From a bacterium (GTDB lineage: Bacteria > Patescibacteriota > Minisyncoccia > JAUYLV01): a stretch of 36,084 bases of DNA. Positions 15,252 through 22,492 of this stretch are shown piece by piece. The stretch is taken from contig JAUSGO010000039.1 of assembly GCA_030649025.1 (NCBI GenBank), positions 1 through 36,084 of the forward strand. The letters run 5' to 3'. The notes below the pieces were generated by a model that had not been told where the DNA came from, did not search any database, and saw nothing but the letters and a program-made list of their open reading frames with translations. The position numbers were made by a program, and so were the translations under genes. Each line of letters starts with the position of its first letter. Position 1 is the stretch's first letter.

Positions 15252-15367
15252 AAAAACTTCATCCCATTTTAAAAATCCTGCTCATTTTGGCGATTTTGAT
15301 CGCATTGGCCTATATAGTGACTCCCGGAGACAGCGAGATTATTTTGAAAAGGCCGTGGTTTAAGTGA
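15248..15367 (+). CDS. Small membrane protein with apparent ATA start
   Basis: About 39 residues: KKLHPILK, one strong hydrophobic helix (ILLILAILIALAYIV) and the tail TPGDSEIILKRPWFK, ending at TGA 15365-15367. No ATG, GTG or TTG precedes the helix in frame. The first plausible codon is ATA at 15248, overlapping the previous stop as ATAA, much like ATGA coupling. The basic N-terminus, helix and tail look like a real single-pass protein. Alternatives: start at a near-cognate codon by coupling, or fusion to the upstream protein by frameshifting at the A-run. The helix supports coding; the start is unsure. Confidence 0.5.
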   Translation: MKKLHPILKILLILAILIALAYIVTPGDSEIILKRPWFK

Positions 15368-15385
15368 GGGACATAGCATAAAAAT

Positions 15386-16852
15386 ATGAGGGCCAATGAA
15401 ATAAAAATACACATCGTCGGCTTGTCGGCCATCGTTGCGATTTTTTCCGCGGCCGGCTTTGCGTATGCCCAAGCGCCGCCCATTATCGGCGTATGCCGTT
15501 ACGGCTGTGAAGAGCCTTCCTGCCCGGCAGACAAATACTATAGTAACGGGAAATGCTATTGCAACGGCGGTTACTGGGACCTTAACGGTTCGTGCGTGCC
15601 TCCCGACCAATGGTGCCGCGCAACCTATGGAGAAAATTTTGTCGAAGTGGACGGAGGGTGCAATTGTATCGCCGGTTATTGGAAACTTGACGGTTCGTGC
15701 GTGACCCCCGACCAATGGTGCCGCTCGAAATACGGCAGCAATATTCACGCGGAAAACGATAAATGTTCTTGTGATGCCGGCTACACGTTCATCAACAACG
15801 CCTGTGTAAACAAAGATTGGGCATGCCGCTTGAAATACGGCAATAATTCCTACGAAGAGGGCGGAAGATGCTATTGCGGAACCGGCTATACAATGCTCAA
15901 CGAAACCTGCGTAACGAACGATCAGGCGTGCCGTTCGAAATATGGCGGCGCATACGCGGCCAACGACGGCAAATGTTACTGTTTATCCGGGTACGTTTTC
16001 AACGCAAACAAGTTCTGCGTGCCATCCTCAATACAAACAACCGCGCTCCCTTCCGCAAAACCCACCTCATTGCCCCGAATAACTCCGGGACCCCTGCCGA
16101 CGAAAACCGCCAAACCGTCGGAGGAGCCAAAACTGCAGTTATCCCGCGAAGAACTGCGGGCGCTTATCGGCATACGGAAATGGGTGAATGAGGCAGAAAA
16201 TAATTGGACGGAATTGGAAGAAATGACCTATTGGGCTTCGGCAAGGATCGGGAAGTCAACCTTAAGCGATCTGCTGCGCAGAGCCGGGACCAAGCGCGAC
16301 AAAGCCGACAGCGCGTTTTCTAAAGCCGCAAAAGAGAAAAAGTTACAAGACCCGGAAGTACTCGAAGAAATACGGAACATGTACCTCGATTCCTGGCTCG
16401 ACAACCCGCAGGATAAAAAAACGGCCATGATGCTGGCGATGCTTGAGCGGGAAAAAGGCAACACGGACTCGGCGGACGCATACGAGAAGATGGCATATTG
16501 GAACTTGAGAAAACAGGAACGCCTCGCGTTTGAAGAGCTGGTAGACAAGGAGAGGAATACAGAGCCCCTTCGGGACCGGCTCTTGAAGACAGAAGCGGAT
16601 CGGACGCTATGGGAGAAACAGCTACAGGAGTCGTCTGTTGCCAGTCAGGTCCGGAGAAATGTTGACGATGCCATGGAGCAGGCGAAAGAGACGGCCAAGA
16701 ACGCCTGCCGGAAAATTGACATGTGCGATTGGGCGTGGATGAAGAAGGTGGAAACCACGATGATGGCGGAAAAATATTCCACGCGAGTCGGAGAGATCCT
16801 GCATAATCCCATTAAAACCGTTATCGGGGTTGATAAGGGAGCCTTTAAATAA
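15386..16852 (+). CDS. Secreted protein with five EGF-like Cys repeats
   Basis: 488 residues. Signal peptide 1-29 (FSAAGFAYAQA). Residues about 37-215 hold five ~34-residue units, most with the pattern CRxKYG-x(n)-CxCxxGY-x(n)-CVxxDQ. Six-Cys spacing is EGF-like, with adjacent units nearly identical at DNA level (around 15588 and 15692), suggesting recent duplication. A Pro/Thr linker (about 215-250) leads to a helical domain (250-488) with charged coiled-coil segments (LAMLEREKGNTDSADAYEKM resembles a TPR) and a CRKIDMCDW pair. Repeated EGF-like units suggest surface adhesion; that is inference. EGF-like arrays are uncommon in bacteria. Confidence 0.85.
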   Translation: MRANEIKIHIVGLSAIVAIFSAAGFAYAQAPPIIGVCRYGCEEPSCPADKYYSNGKCYCNGGYWDLNGSCVPPDQWCRATYGENFVEVDGGCNCIAGYWKLDGSCVTPDQWCRSKYGSNIHAENDKCSCDAGYTFINNACVNKDWACRLKYGNNSYEEGGRCYCGTGYTMLNETCVTNDQACRSKYGGAYAANDGKCYCLSGYVFNANKFCVPSSIQTTALPSAKPTSLPRITPGPLPTKTAKPSEEPKLQLSREELRALIGIRKWVNEAENNWTELEEMTYWASARIGKSTLSDLLRRAGTKRDKADSAFSKAAKEKKLQDPEVLEEIRNMYLDSWLDNPQDKKTAMMLAMLEREKGNTDSADAYEKMAYWNLRKQERLAFEELVDKERNTEPLRDRLLKTEADRTLWEKQLQESSVASQVRRNVDDAMEQAKETAKNACRKIDMCDWAWMKKVETTMMAEKYSTRVGEILHNPIKTVIGVDKGAFK

Positions 16853-16859
16853 GCGGCCC

Positions 16860-17570
16860 ATGGAGGACAAGATACAACAAATTAAAAAGCGCGCGCGAAG
16901 ATGCGCGCTCGCCGGTCTGGTTTCGCTTGCCACGATCCTGCTTTTCGCCGGAGGAGACCTTCGAATTCCCCAAGATTCGCCCACGTGGGCCACGCTGGTC
17001 CTTAGCGTGCTTTTGGGGCTGACCCTTGGCTTTAGTTTTGCGGCTGTCATACTATTTTTCTCCCAGCTCGTGATGCGGTTTCGTGCGCGGAAAGGGGGTA
17101 TTGCGGAGTTGAAGCCATTGGAAGCGATTACCGGCGCTCCGGCAGGCGGCAAGCGGTGGAAAAAAATCCTCATCCGTATTGTCATCGGCTGGTTCGCGCT
17201 CGGCGCGGCGGTATCCATCGGTTCCTCCATTTACACCGCATACGTCCCCAAGAGCTGCGAAACCGCAGAATGTTTTATCGAGGCCGCCAATCGCTGCCGA
17301 TGGGTTGAGTATGACCACCTCGACAAGGGATTCACGTTTTGGCGTTATAGCGCTCCCGCGGGCTGTGGCCGTTTCGAAAAGACCGCGGCAATCATCGGCA
17401 GTGGCGAACCTGCATGGATGAAAGAATTTTTAGAAGACAAGAGCTTGTCCTGCACGTACACGCGCGGGGAGTTTAATGAACAGTGGGTCACCAGCCTGGT
17501 CTTCGGGCTGGAAGACTGCCAAGGGGAACTGAAGGAGGCAATCGGCCAGTTGTTGTTTTTGACCCAGTAA
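16860..17570 (+). CDS. Membrane protein with Cys-containing outside domain
   Basis: 236 residues from ATG 16860; a TTG at 16830 would overlap the previous gene by 23 bases and is less likely. Basic N-terminus (KIQQIKKRARRC), then two hydrophobic segments (about 14-32 and 38-62), a basic loop, and a third segment (about 99-118). The outside domain starts SCETAECFIEAANRCRWVEY and contains GSGEPAWMKEFLEDKSLSC and ends DDCQGELKEAIGQLLF-like (here EDCQGELKEAIGQLLFLTQ). Conserved-looking hypothetical protein; function unknown. It probably shares an operon with 15386-16852, 7 bases upstream. Confidence 0.78.
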   Translation: MEDKIQQIKKRARRCALAGLVSLATILLFAGGDLRIPQDSPTWATLVLSVLLGLTLGFSFAAVILFFSQLVMRFRARKGGIAELKPLEAITGAPAGGKRWKKILIRIVIGWFALGAAVSIGSSIYTAYVPKSCETAECFIEAANRCRWVEYDHLDKGFTFWRYSAPAGCGRFEKTAAIIGSGEPAWMKEFLEDKSLSCTYTRGEFNEQWVTSLVFGLEDCQGELKEAIGQLLFLTQ

Positions 17571-17860
17571 ACCCGTAAACGGTTTGGCGTATGGACGATA
17601 ACGGCAAGGAACATGAGCAGGGAAGGCCGGATGCGTTGCTGAAAGAGCAAGCTGGCGAGTCAAACTAGATATATAGAGGCCAAGCAACCTTATCCACATT
17701 CGGAGAATTTTCTTCGGATGTTTTGATTTGTAATTGCCGCACGAATGGCATCCCGCGTTTCCAGGCGGCGTAGACGAGATGGATCAACTTGCGCTCCAAA
17801 GACCCTGAGCTTCTCCGGCGGAGAATTTACCTGGCAATAAACCCCTCATCCGGCTTACGA
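17571..17860. other. Intergenic region, no gene seen
   Basis: About 290 bases without a credible ORF on either strand. It includes a perfect DnaA-box match TTATCCACA (17690-17698) and a small hairpin TTCTCC/GGAGAA (around 17811-17826). One isolated box does not make an origin. Confidence 0.5.
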
Positions 17861-17890
17861 AAACATAACCCGTTTATGCGGGTTATGTTT
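17861..17890. terminator. Perfect 12-bp hairpin, probable bidirectional terminator
   Basis: AAACATAACCCG (17861-17872) and CGGGTTATGTTT (17879-17890) pair perfectly around a 6-base loop. T tracts are short: three T on the plus strand and four on the minus. It probably ends the 15386-17570 unit, the minus-strand RNA from 17920-18140, or both. Confidence 0.5.
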
Positions 17891-17919
17891 GTAGTGGCGG
17901 AGCACTCTCTGAACCCGAC

Positions 17920-18140
17920 AAAAAACCGCGAAGGATATCGCGGCATGTTACCCCGCACTTAAAGTTGCTGTGCGGAGCGCTTTCCTGCATACGCTGGATA
18001 TAGAACTTGTCAAAACAAGTATTCCGACAGATAATCTTCTCCGAGGATCTAAGCGACTTTAAGTGCGGGGTTTCGTTTTGTTGCTCCGACAAGGCCATCG
18101 GAGACAAAACTTCATTCTTCAGGCGGGGCTCCGCTTTTTT
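17920..18140. ncRNA. Candidate structured non-coding RNA locus
   Basis: Four nested or consecutive helices lie in 220 bases without a recognisable gene. CCCCGCACTTAAAGT (17951-17965) is the exact complement of ACTTTAAGTGCGGGG (18056-18070) and closes a ~90-base interior with ACTTGT-CAAA-ACAAGT inside (18005-18020). GTTTTGT/ACAAAAC plus CTCCGA/TCGGAG form a 13-bp stem (18075-18110). CCGCGA/TCGCGG next to A6 (17920-17943) is a perfect intrinsic terminator on the minus strand. AGGCGG/CCGCTT plus T6 (18121-18140) is one on the plus strand. A long closing helix with an open interior recalls 6S RNA, but no identity is claimed and the strand is undecided. Confidence 0.5.
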
Positions 18141-18251
18141 CATTCGGAAAATAGGTGCGTTTTATACATACCAGATATTCGCAGGCTCATGTAAACTAAA
18201 AAGCATGCCAATGCTCGTTCTGCGAGAGGGCGGGATGAAATAATTCCAATT

Positions 18252-18734
18252 ATGTATTATCTACTCTTAATAACAATCGGCCTATGCCTTGTATATGTGT
18301 TATTTTATTTTTTGTTTCCCCTATTTTTTAAAAATACCGCAGTATCTTTAAATCGCAGGTCCCTGCATTCGATCATTTACATAATTATATGCAGCTTTCT
18401 GGTATACGCCGCCAGCATCAGGATCGCAGATCAGGAATTGAGCAACCGGATCCTCCACGTCTTCGGAGGGGGATTTCTGTCGTTCTTGATCTGCTTTTTT
18501 GCCGTCAAAGACAGCAAATTGTCTATCGGCAGGTTCCAGTTTTTTCTGTTTAGTTTTCTTGTAGTAATCTCCCTCGGCGTGGTTAATGAGATTCTGGAGT
18601 TTTTCTTGCAGAATTATATGCACTTTACTTTTGCTCCAAACATCAACGATACCTGGCTGGACCTCATGAGCAATGCGGTCGGTGCCCTGCTGGCCGCCGC
18701 ATGTTTGACGCCCTTTATCAAAAGAATGGTTTAG
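18252..18734 (+). CDS. VanZ-like membrane protein
   Basis: 160 residues with five hydrophobic segments: about 2-23, 37-53, 68-86, 95-112 and 140-155. The VanZ-like pattern is visible: RILHVFGGGFLSFLICFFAV, then VVNEILEFFLQN, then NDTWLDLMSNAVGALLAA. His, the two Glu and the Asp/Asn in these helices are the family's polar core. VanZ relatives affect envelope or antibiotic tolerance in some bacteria; the reaction is not known. A terminator follows 30 bases after the stop. Confidence 0.82.
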   Translation: MYYLLLITIGLCLVYVLFYFLFPLFFKNTAVSLNRRSLHSIIYIIICSFLVYAASIRIADQELSNRILHVFGGGFLSFLICFFAVKDSKLSIGRFQFFLFSFLVVISLGVVNEILEFFLQNYMHFTFAPNINDTWLDLMSNAVGALLAAACLTPFIKRMV

Positions 18735-18764
18735 TATTGTTTGTTTCAAAATTAATCATCCACC

Positions 18765-18792
18765 AAAAGTCCTGCGCCAGCGGGACTTTTTT
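18765..18792 (+). terminator. Rho-independent terminator of the VanZ-like gene
   Basis: AAAAGTCC (18765-18772) and GGACTTTT (18783-18790) pair around a 10-base loop, followed by further T. Confidence 0.82.
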
Positions 18793-18836
18793 GTTTTGGC
18801 ACTTGCGTTTGAGGGAAATCTTATCCACCGTCCCCA

Positions 18837-18865
18837 TTGTTTAAGGGTATAAAATATGGTATTAT
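18837..18865 (+). promoter_or_regulatory. Promoter with -35, 17-bp spacer and extended -10
   Basis: TTGTTT (18837-18842), 17 bases, then TATTAT (18860-18865) preceded by TGG. This predicts a transcript starting near 18872. It rules out the TTG at 18837 as a translation start for the gene at 18966. Confidence 0.7.
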
Positions 18866-18915
18866 ATGTATACGTGAAGAAGAATTTTGTTATTGCGTTT
18901 CCGGCAAGCCTAAGC

Positions 18916-18945
18916 CCCTGTTCTTGAGACAACAGGGTGTTTTTT
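18916..18945 (+). terminator. Leader terminator between promoter and gene
   Basis: CCCTGTT (18916-18922) and AACAGGG (18931-18937) pair around an 8-base loop, and after TG a T6 tract runs 18940-18945. It lies about 45 bases after the predicted start of transcription and 20 bases before the GTG at 18966. It could be an attenuator, or the end of a ~75-base RNA. Confidence 0.6.
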
Positions 18946-18965
18946 CGCATCTAATTATTGCGTTT

Positions 18966-19400
18966 GTGAAAAAAGCAAAGGTAATAAAATTAATTATCAT
19001 ACTAGGCGGCATATTGCTGGTCGCGGCCGCTTTCTTGCTCTGGGGAGCGTACTTATATCTGAACGAGGCGCAGGACAGGTTTAAGGACAATGACAAAATT
19101 GTGGAAATGGAGCGAAGGAACGCGGAGCTGAAAGAACAGGAGGAGAAAGCGGCATGCGCACAAAAGGGCGGAGAATGGACGCGGGTAGATCTGGCGGGCG
19201 ACAAAATTTGTAATATGCCGACCACTGATGGCGGCAAGGCCTGTACCGATCGTTCCGAGTGCCAGGGCGCGTGCGTAGGAGAGCACGCTTCCGGCGACAC
19301 TTCCGGCGACACTTCCGGCAAGTGCAGCGGTTATATATGGGTGAATTGCGTCAATCAAATTATCAAGGGAAAATCGCAAGGCCTGCTGTGCGCTGACTAA
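18966..19400 (+). CDS. Membrane-anchored Cys-rich protein
   Basis: 144 residues from GTG 18966 (KKAKVIKLIII). The promoter and leader terminator upstream exclude a longer N-terminus. One membrane helix (about 6-30), a charged coiled segment (NDKIVEMERRNAELKEQEEK), then a Cys-rich module. It begins CAQKGGEWTR and continues CNMPTTDGGKACTDRSECQG, ACVGE, GKCSGY and GLLCAD. The same module closes the minus-strand protein at 23187-24152, there with an intact order of Cys. A Ser-Gly-Asp-Thr tandem repeat is inserted in this copy. The Cys pairs suggest disulfides outside the cell; function unknown. Confidence 0.78.
   Translation: MKKAKVIKLIIILGGILLVAAAFLLWGAYLYLNEAQDRFKDNDKIVEMERRNAELKEQEEKAACAQKGGEWTRVDLAGDKICNMPTTDGGKACTDRSECQGACVGEHASGDTSGDTSGKCSGYIWVNCVNQIIKGKSQGLLCAD
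19288..19320 (+). repeat. 12-bp tandem repeat inside the Cys-rich gene
   Basis: CTTCCGGCGACA is repeated 2.75 times in frame, giving SGD-TSGD-TSGK. It falls in the loop between GACVGE and GKCSGY of the Cys module, so length changes would be tolerated. Confidence 0.85.
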
Positions 19401-19436
19401 AAGTTTTTTGGCAAAATTATTAGTAATCAAAACAGT

Positions 19437-20408
19437 ATGGATATCTCAAAAATGAAAAAGATAGCCCTGTATCTGCTTTTGGGGGTCGGAGCGATAGTGT
19501 TCGTCTTTGTGGGAAATTTCTACGCAACGCCGAAATACGAATCGCCTGGAAGCTCAAGCAATCTGGGAATTGACGATAGCGTTTTCGGGGGATCGTATGC
19601 GACTCCTTCATTCGAGCGGGGAGATTTTGCGCCTGCACCCATGATGAACGCGGGGTCTTCGGCCAAGAGCGGGGCAAGTCAGACGGCAAACCCATCCGCT
19701 CTGGCGGATAGGAAAGTGGTGAAAGTGGGCGCGCTTGCGGTTCTGGTGAAAAAGACGGAAGAGGCGGCGGAGAAGGTCAAATCTATTGCCGGGGCGCTCG
19801 GCGGATTCGTGGATGGCGCGAACATTTATAACGTCTCGGAAACCTCCAAGGAGGGGACCGTTACCATTCGGGTCCCGGCCGACAAGTTTGACGATGCGAT
19901 GCAAAAGCTTAAGGAGATAGCGATAAAGGTGGACAAAGAAGAAATAGGCGCCGCCGATGTCACCGAACAGTTTGTGGATATGGAAGCGCGGCTCAAAAAT
20001 CTTAAGGCCGAAGAAGCGCAGTATTTGAAAGTGTTGAGCGAGGCCCGCAAGGTAGAGGATATCTTGAGCGTTTCGGAGCGTTTATTCGCTACGCGCGGCA
20101 ACATTGAGCGCCTTGAAGGACAACTGAAGTATCTGTCCAGCCAAATAGCCATGTCCTCCATTACCGTTTCGCTTACCGAAGAAGCGGATGTGCAGTTGTT
20201 CGGCATCCGCTGGCGGCCGCTGTTTGCGCTTAAGCAGGGATTCCGGAACATGTTGAGCGGCCTTACCGGCTACATTGACGCGATGATAGCTTTCCTATTC
20301 GTACTGCCGGAGCTTGTGTTGTGGCTTATGACGTTCGTCGCGGGGGTGTGGGTGGCATGGAGGGCGTTCCGCTTCGTGAAGAGGAAATTCTTTACTCCCG
20401 CCGTCTAG
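19437..20408 (+). CDS. DUF4349 domain membrane protein
   Basis: 323 residues; ATG 19437 is used, though ATG 19452 (MKKIALYLL) is equally plausible. N-terminal anchor about 8-28 and a Ser/Gly-rich linker. The DUF4349 domain spans about 95-290: VVKVGALAVLVKKTEEAAEK, GGFVDGANIY, GTVTIRVPADKFDDAMQKLK, VTEQFVDMEARLKNLKAEEA, VSERLFATRGNIERLEGQLK and SSITVSLTE. A C-terminal membrane helix (about 284-309) and a basic end follow. The domain has a coiled coil and is common in lipoproteins of several phyla; its role is not defined. Confidence 0.92.
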   Translation: MDISKMKKIALYLLLGVGAIVFVFVGNFYATPKYESPGSSSNLGIDDSVFGGSYATPSFERGDFAPAPMMNAGSSAKSGASQTANPSALADRKVVKVGALAVLVKKTEEAAEKVKSIAGALGGFVDGANIYNVSETSKEGTVTIRVPADKFDDAMQKLKEIAIKVDKEEIGAADVTEQFVDMEARLKNLKAEEAQYLKVLSEARKVEDILSVSERLFATRGNIERLEGQLKYLSSQIAMSSITVSLTEEADVQLFGIRWRPLFALKQGFRNMLSGLTGYIDAMIAFLFVLPELVLWLMTFVAGVWVAWRAFRFVKRKFFTPAV

Positions 20409-20432
20409 CCGTTCTAAAAGATACAAAAATCT

Positions 20433-21872
20433 ATGAAGAAAATTTTTCCTATCATTCTCGCTCTGGGCGTTCTCGCCGCGTTCCATATTGGCCTGGCTCA
20501 AGCGGCAACAGTTGAAATCAAAGCTAACGGCGCCATGAGTGCGATTACTGTGCCGTATTATAGTAACGTTACTCTTTCTTGGAGTGCCTCCAACTTATTA
20601 GGTACTGCTATAGGGCCATCCGGCGAGCCGGGTTGCGCAGGCGATTGGGGTGAGCGTATTCCAAATGTTTGGTATCCACCCGGCCCAATCTGGATCAGCA
20701 AAGAAAACAGTGGCCAACAACTTTTCGAAGGCATGACAGCGACGAAAACATTTACTATCATGTGTCCCAGTGATGGGAGCTCGGTACAAAGCTCCGTAAC
20801 AGTTACCGTTCAACCCGACCCCAACCCCCTCAAAGTAGACCTTACGATAAACGGCAATGACGTAAAGCCAGGATACACCTACACTCTGCCCTGGAATGGG
20901 GGTCCAGAGATCGGACAGTTTGAAGACCTGAAGTTTGTCTGGGAAGCGAATAATCCTGACGCGACATGTAGTCTTGGCGGCGCCGGATACCCCGATCTTT
21001 CCAGATTCGGTTTTCCTGGCACAGCGAGCGGAGAATGGTCTATTTCCTCACTCAAACTTGTCCGGGACGGACATAGTACTGATCGGTCATCGCAAAAAAT
21101 CGTGGGGGGAACTTGGATCATCACGTGCACCGGTCGCGGCGAAACGGCGACGGACCAAATCAGGGTTGTGACCGCTCTCCCGCCAAAAGTCATTCGGAGC
21201 ATTGAACTAAAAGCGAACGGCCAGAGCGGGACGGTGACTGTGCCGCGCGGCACCGATGTCCTCCTCACATGGACCGCCACCAATCTTTTCTCGGATACGC
21301 GATGCCTCGCGAGCGGCGATTGGTCGGGATACAAGACCAGCCACGGAAGCAGTGGGCAAGAATTCACGCACCCGCTGTATGCGAACAAGGTCTATACAAT
21401 TAAATGCGACGTCTCCTCCAATACATTTAGCGATGTGAAGAACGCGGATACCGTCACCATTTATGTGGCCACGGATTGGGACGCACTACTGACCAAATAT
21501 TCTTCCGGTTGGGATGCGCAAGGTTCCACTTGGGGCTATATCACCGACAGCGGCGTGACGCAGTGGTATAGAAAAGAGGGGTCGCAATGGGTGAAAAAAT
21601 CGAGTGCAGCAGAAGCAAAAACCCCATATACAGAGCCATCCCCCGCGGCAAAAGCCGTCTGCGACGACATCGCCCAATCCATCGTGAATGCCGCCGGCGG
21701 ATGCAGTAACGTTGACAAAGCCGCATATCAGAATGTCTATAGCGCTTGCTGTGCGGTGATAACCAAGACAACTCTTTTGCAGTTGCTCAACAATGCTCTT
21801 GCTGACGGCAAATTGGACAAGTCGGAAAAATCGTCCTTACTGGATGCGTTAAATACCTATCTATCCAAATAA
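20433..21872 (+). CDS. Secreted protein with Ig-like repeats and a GGC-CC module
   Basis: 479 residues with signal peptide 1-24 (AAFHIGLAQA). Three Ig-like beta units follow. Unit 1 starts VEIKANGAMSAITVPYYSNV and ends before about residue 128. Unit 2 starts VDLTINGNDVKP, and unit 3 starts IELKANGQSGTVTVPRGTDV. LSWSASNL and LTWTATNL mark the conserved strand of units 1 and 3. A WDALLTKYSSGWDAQG stretch precedes a helical C-terminal module, VCDDIAQSIVNAAGGCSNVD to YSACCAV. The same module recurs in the next gene. Probable surface protein; no catalytic motif seen. Confidence 0.82.
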   Translation: MKKIFPIILALGVLAAFHIGLAQAATVEIKANGAMSAITVPYYSNVTLSWSASNLLGTAIGPSGEPGCAGDWGERIPNVWYPPGPIWISKENSGQQLFEGMTATKTFTIMCPSDGSSVQSSVTVTVQPDPNPLKVDLTINGNDVKPGYTYTLPWNGGPEIGQFEDLKFVWEANNPDATCSLGGAGYPDLSRFGFPGTASGEWSISSLKLVRDGHSTDRSSQKIVGGTWIITCTGRGETATDQIRVVTALPPKVIRSIELKANGQSGTVTVPRGTDVLLTWTATNLFSDTRCLASGDWSGYKTSHGSSGQEFTHPLYANKVYTIKCDVSSNTFSDVKNADTVTIYVATDWDALLTKYSSGWDAQGSTWGYITDSGVTQWYRKEGSQWVKKSSAAEAKTPYTEPSPAAKAVCDDIAQSIVNAAGGCSNVDKAAYQNVYSACCAVITKTTLLQLLNNALADGKLDKSEKSSLLDALNTYLSK

Positions 21873-21878
21873 TTATTT

Positions 21879-22241
21879 ATGACATACTCACGTATATCGC
21901 TGTTTGCATCGTGCTTACTGGTTTTCTTGTCCCCACCTGTTGTTGCCGCAACATACCCCGATACGTGCCCCAAAGAAGGGCAGGCCATTGTTGAGGCCGT
22001 TGGCGGATGCGCGGCTATCAGTTGTAGCGAATTCGAGGCCATTTGCGCCGAATGCTGTACTGCCGGGGATGCTACGTCTTCTCCTTCGCCATCCGTCACT
22101 TTTATTCTCGCGACATCAATATTATTTTGGGGAGGAATCGGTTATCTCATCTACAGATTGATAAAACGGATAAAAAGGAAAAAAGCGGAAAAGATAGCGG
22201 GAACGCCGACCGAGAGTAAAGACATTAAGAAGCCAGAGTAA
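21879..22241 (+). CDS. Small exported protein with GGC-CC module and membrane helix
   Basis: 120 residues. Signal peptide 1-23 (LLVFLSPPVVAA), then TCPKEGQAIVEAVGGCAAIS and FEAICAECC, a Cys module matching the C-terminus of the preceding protein. A Ser/Pro linker, one membrane helix (about 70-90) and a basic tail (KRIKRKKAEK) follow, so the Cys module faces outside. It begins 6 bases after the previous stop, so the pair is one operon and may interact. Confidence 0.8.
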   Translation: MTYSRISLFASCLLVFLSPPVVAATYPDTCPKEGQAIVEAVGGCAAISCSEFEAICAECCTAGDATSSPSPSVTFILATSILFWGGIGYLIYRLIKRIKRKKAEKIAGTPTESKDIKKPE

Positions 22242-22250
22242 CATTCTCTA

Positions 22251-22286
22251 AAAACCACCCCGCCAAGGCGGGGTGGTTTTGTTTTT
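22251..22286. terminator. Strong bidirectional terminator between convergent operons
   Basis: AAAACCACCCCGCC and GGCGGGGTGGTTTT pair perfectly over 14 bp around AA, with T-rich ends on both strands. It separates the plus-strand genes up to 22241 from the minus-strand operon ending at 22311. Confidence 0.92.
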
Positions 22287-22310
22287 CTCTGTTCACAGAA
22301 ATTGCTTTGC

Positions 22311-22469
22311 CTATTGTTGTGCATTTCTTAAAAGGTTGCGCTCTATCATGTCGTTGTCCTTCGGGGTTTCCATTGTAAAATAGAGGAGGAGCCGAAAGGC
22401 CCCGATAGCCAGCAAAATAATCGCTATGACCGTACACGCTATCCACAAAATCACTTTTTTTACGTTCAT
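22311..22469 (-). CDS. 52-residue membrane protein
   Basis: ATG at 22467-22469, stop TAG at 22311-22313. MNVKKVILWIACTVIAIILL begins a single helix; a charged tail (METPKDNDMIERNLLRNAQQ) follows. Its first codons and leader are identical to those of the gene starting at 24152 (MNVKKVIL), showing that the 5' end was duplicated. It is the last gene of a minus-strand trio (24152, 23180, 22469) before a terminator. Confidence 0.72.
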   Translation of the reverse strand: MNVKKVILWIACTVIAIILLAIGAFRLLLYFTMETPKDNDMIERNLLRNAQQ

Positions 22470-22492
22470 ATGCTTACTAAGTTAGTTGTTCC
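22447..22492 (-). repeat. 46-bp duplicated gene leader, copy 1
   Basis: Identical to 24130-24175. Read on the minus strand it covers GGAACAACTAACTTAG, the leader up to the ATG, and the first 7-8 codons. This copy also supplies the end of the preceding gene (its TAA lies inside). Confidence 0.92.

Noticed and set aside
2054-17698. Perfect DnaA boxes (2054-2062 minus strand; 17690-17698 plus strand) as an origin
   Set aside because: They are single, 15 kb apart, without clusters, an AT-rich unwinding region or dnaA/dnaN genes.
17951-18070. RNase P RNA-like string (AGGAAAG ... CACAG) on the minus strand
   Set aside because: The ACAGAA region and enough length for P RNA are missing; only a short chance match remains.
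17883-18143. 86-residue minus-strand ORF
   Set aside because: It is fully explained by the nested helices of the candidate RNA and has no recognisable domain.
18837-18965. N-terminal extension of the Cys-rich protein from TTG 18837
   Set aside because: The TTG is the -35 box of the promoter, and a terminator lies in the extension.
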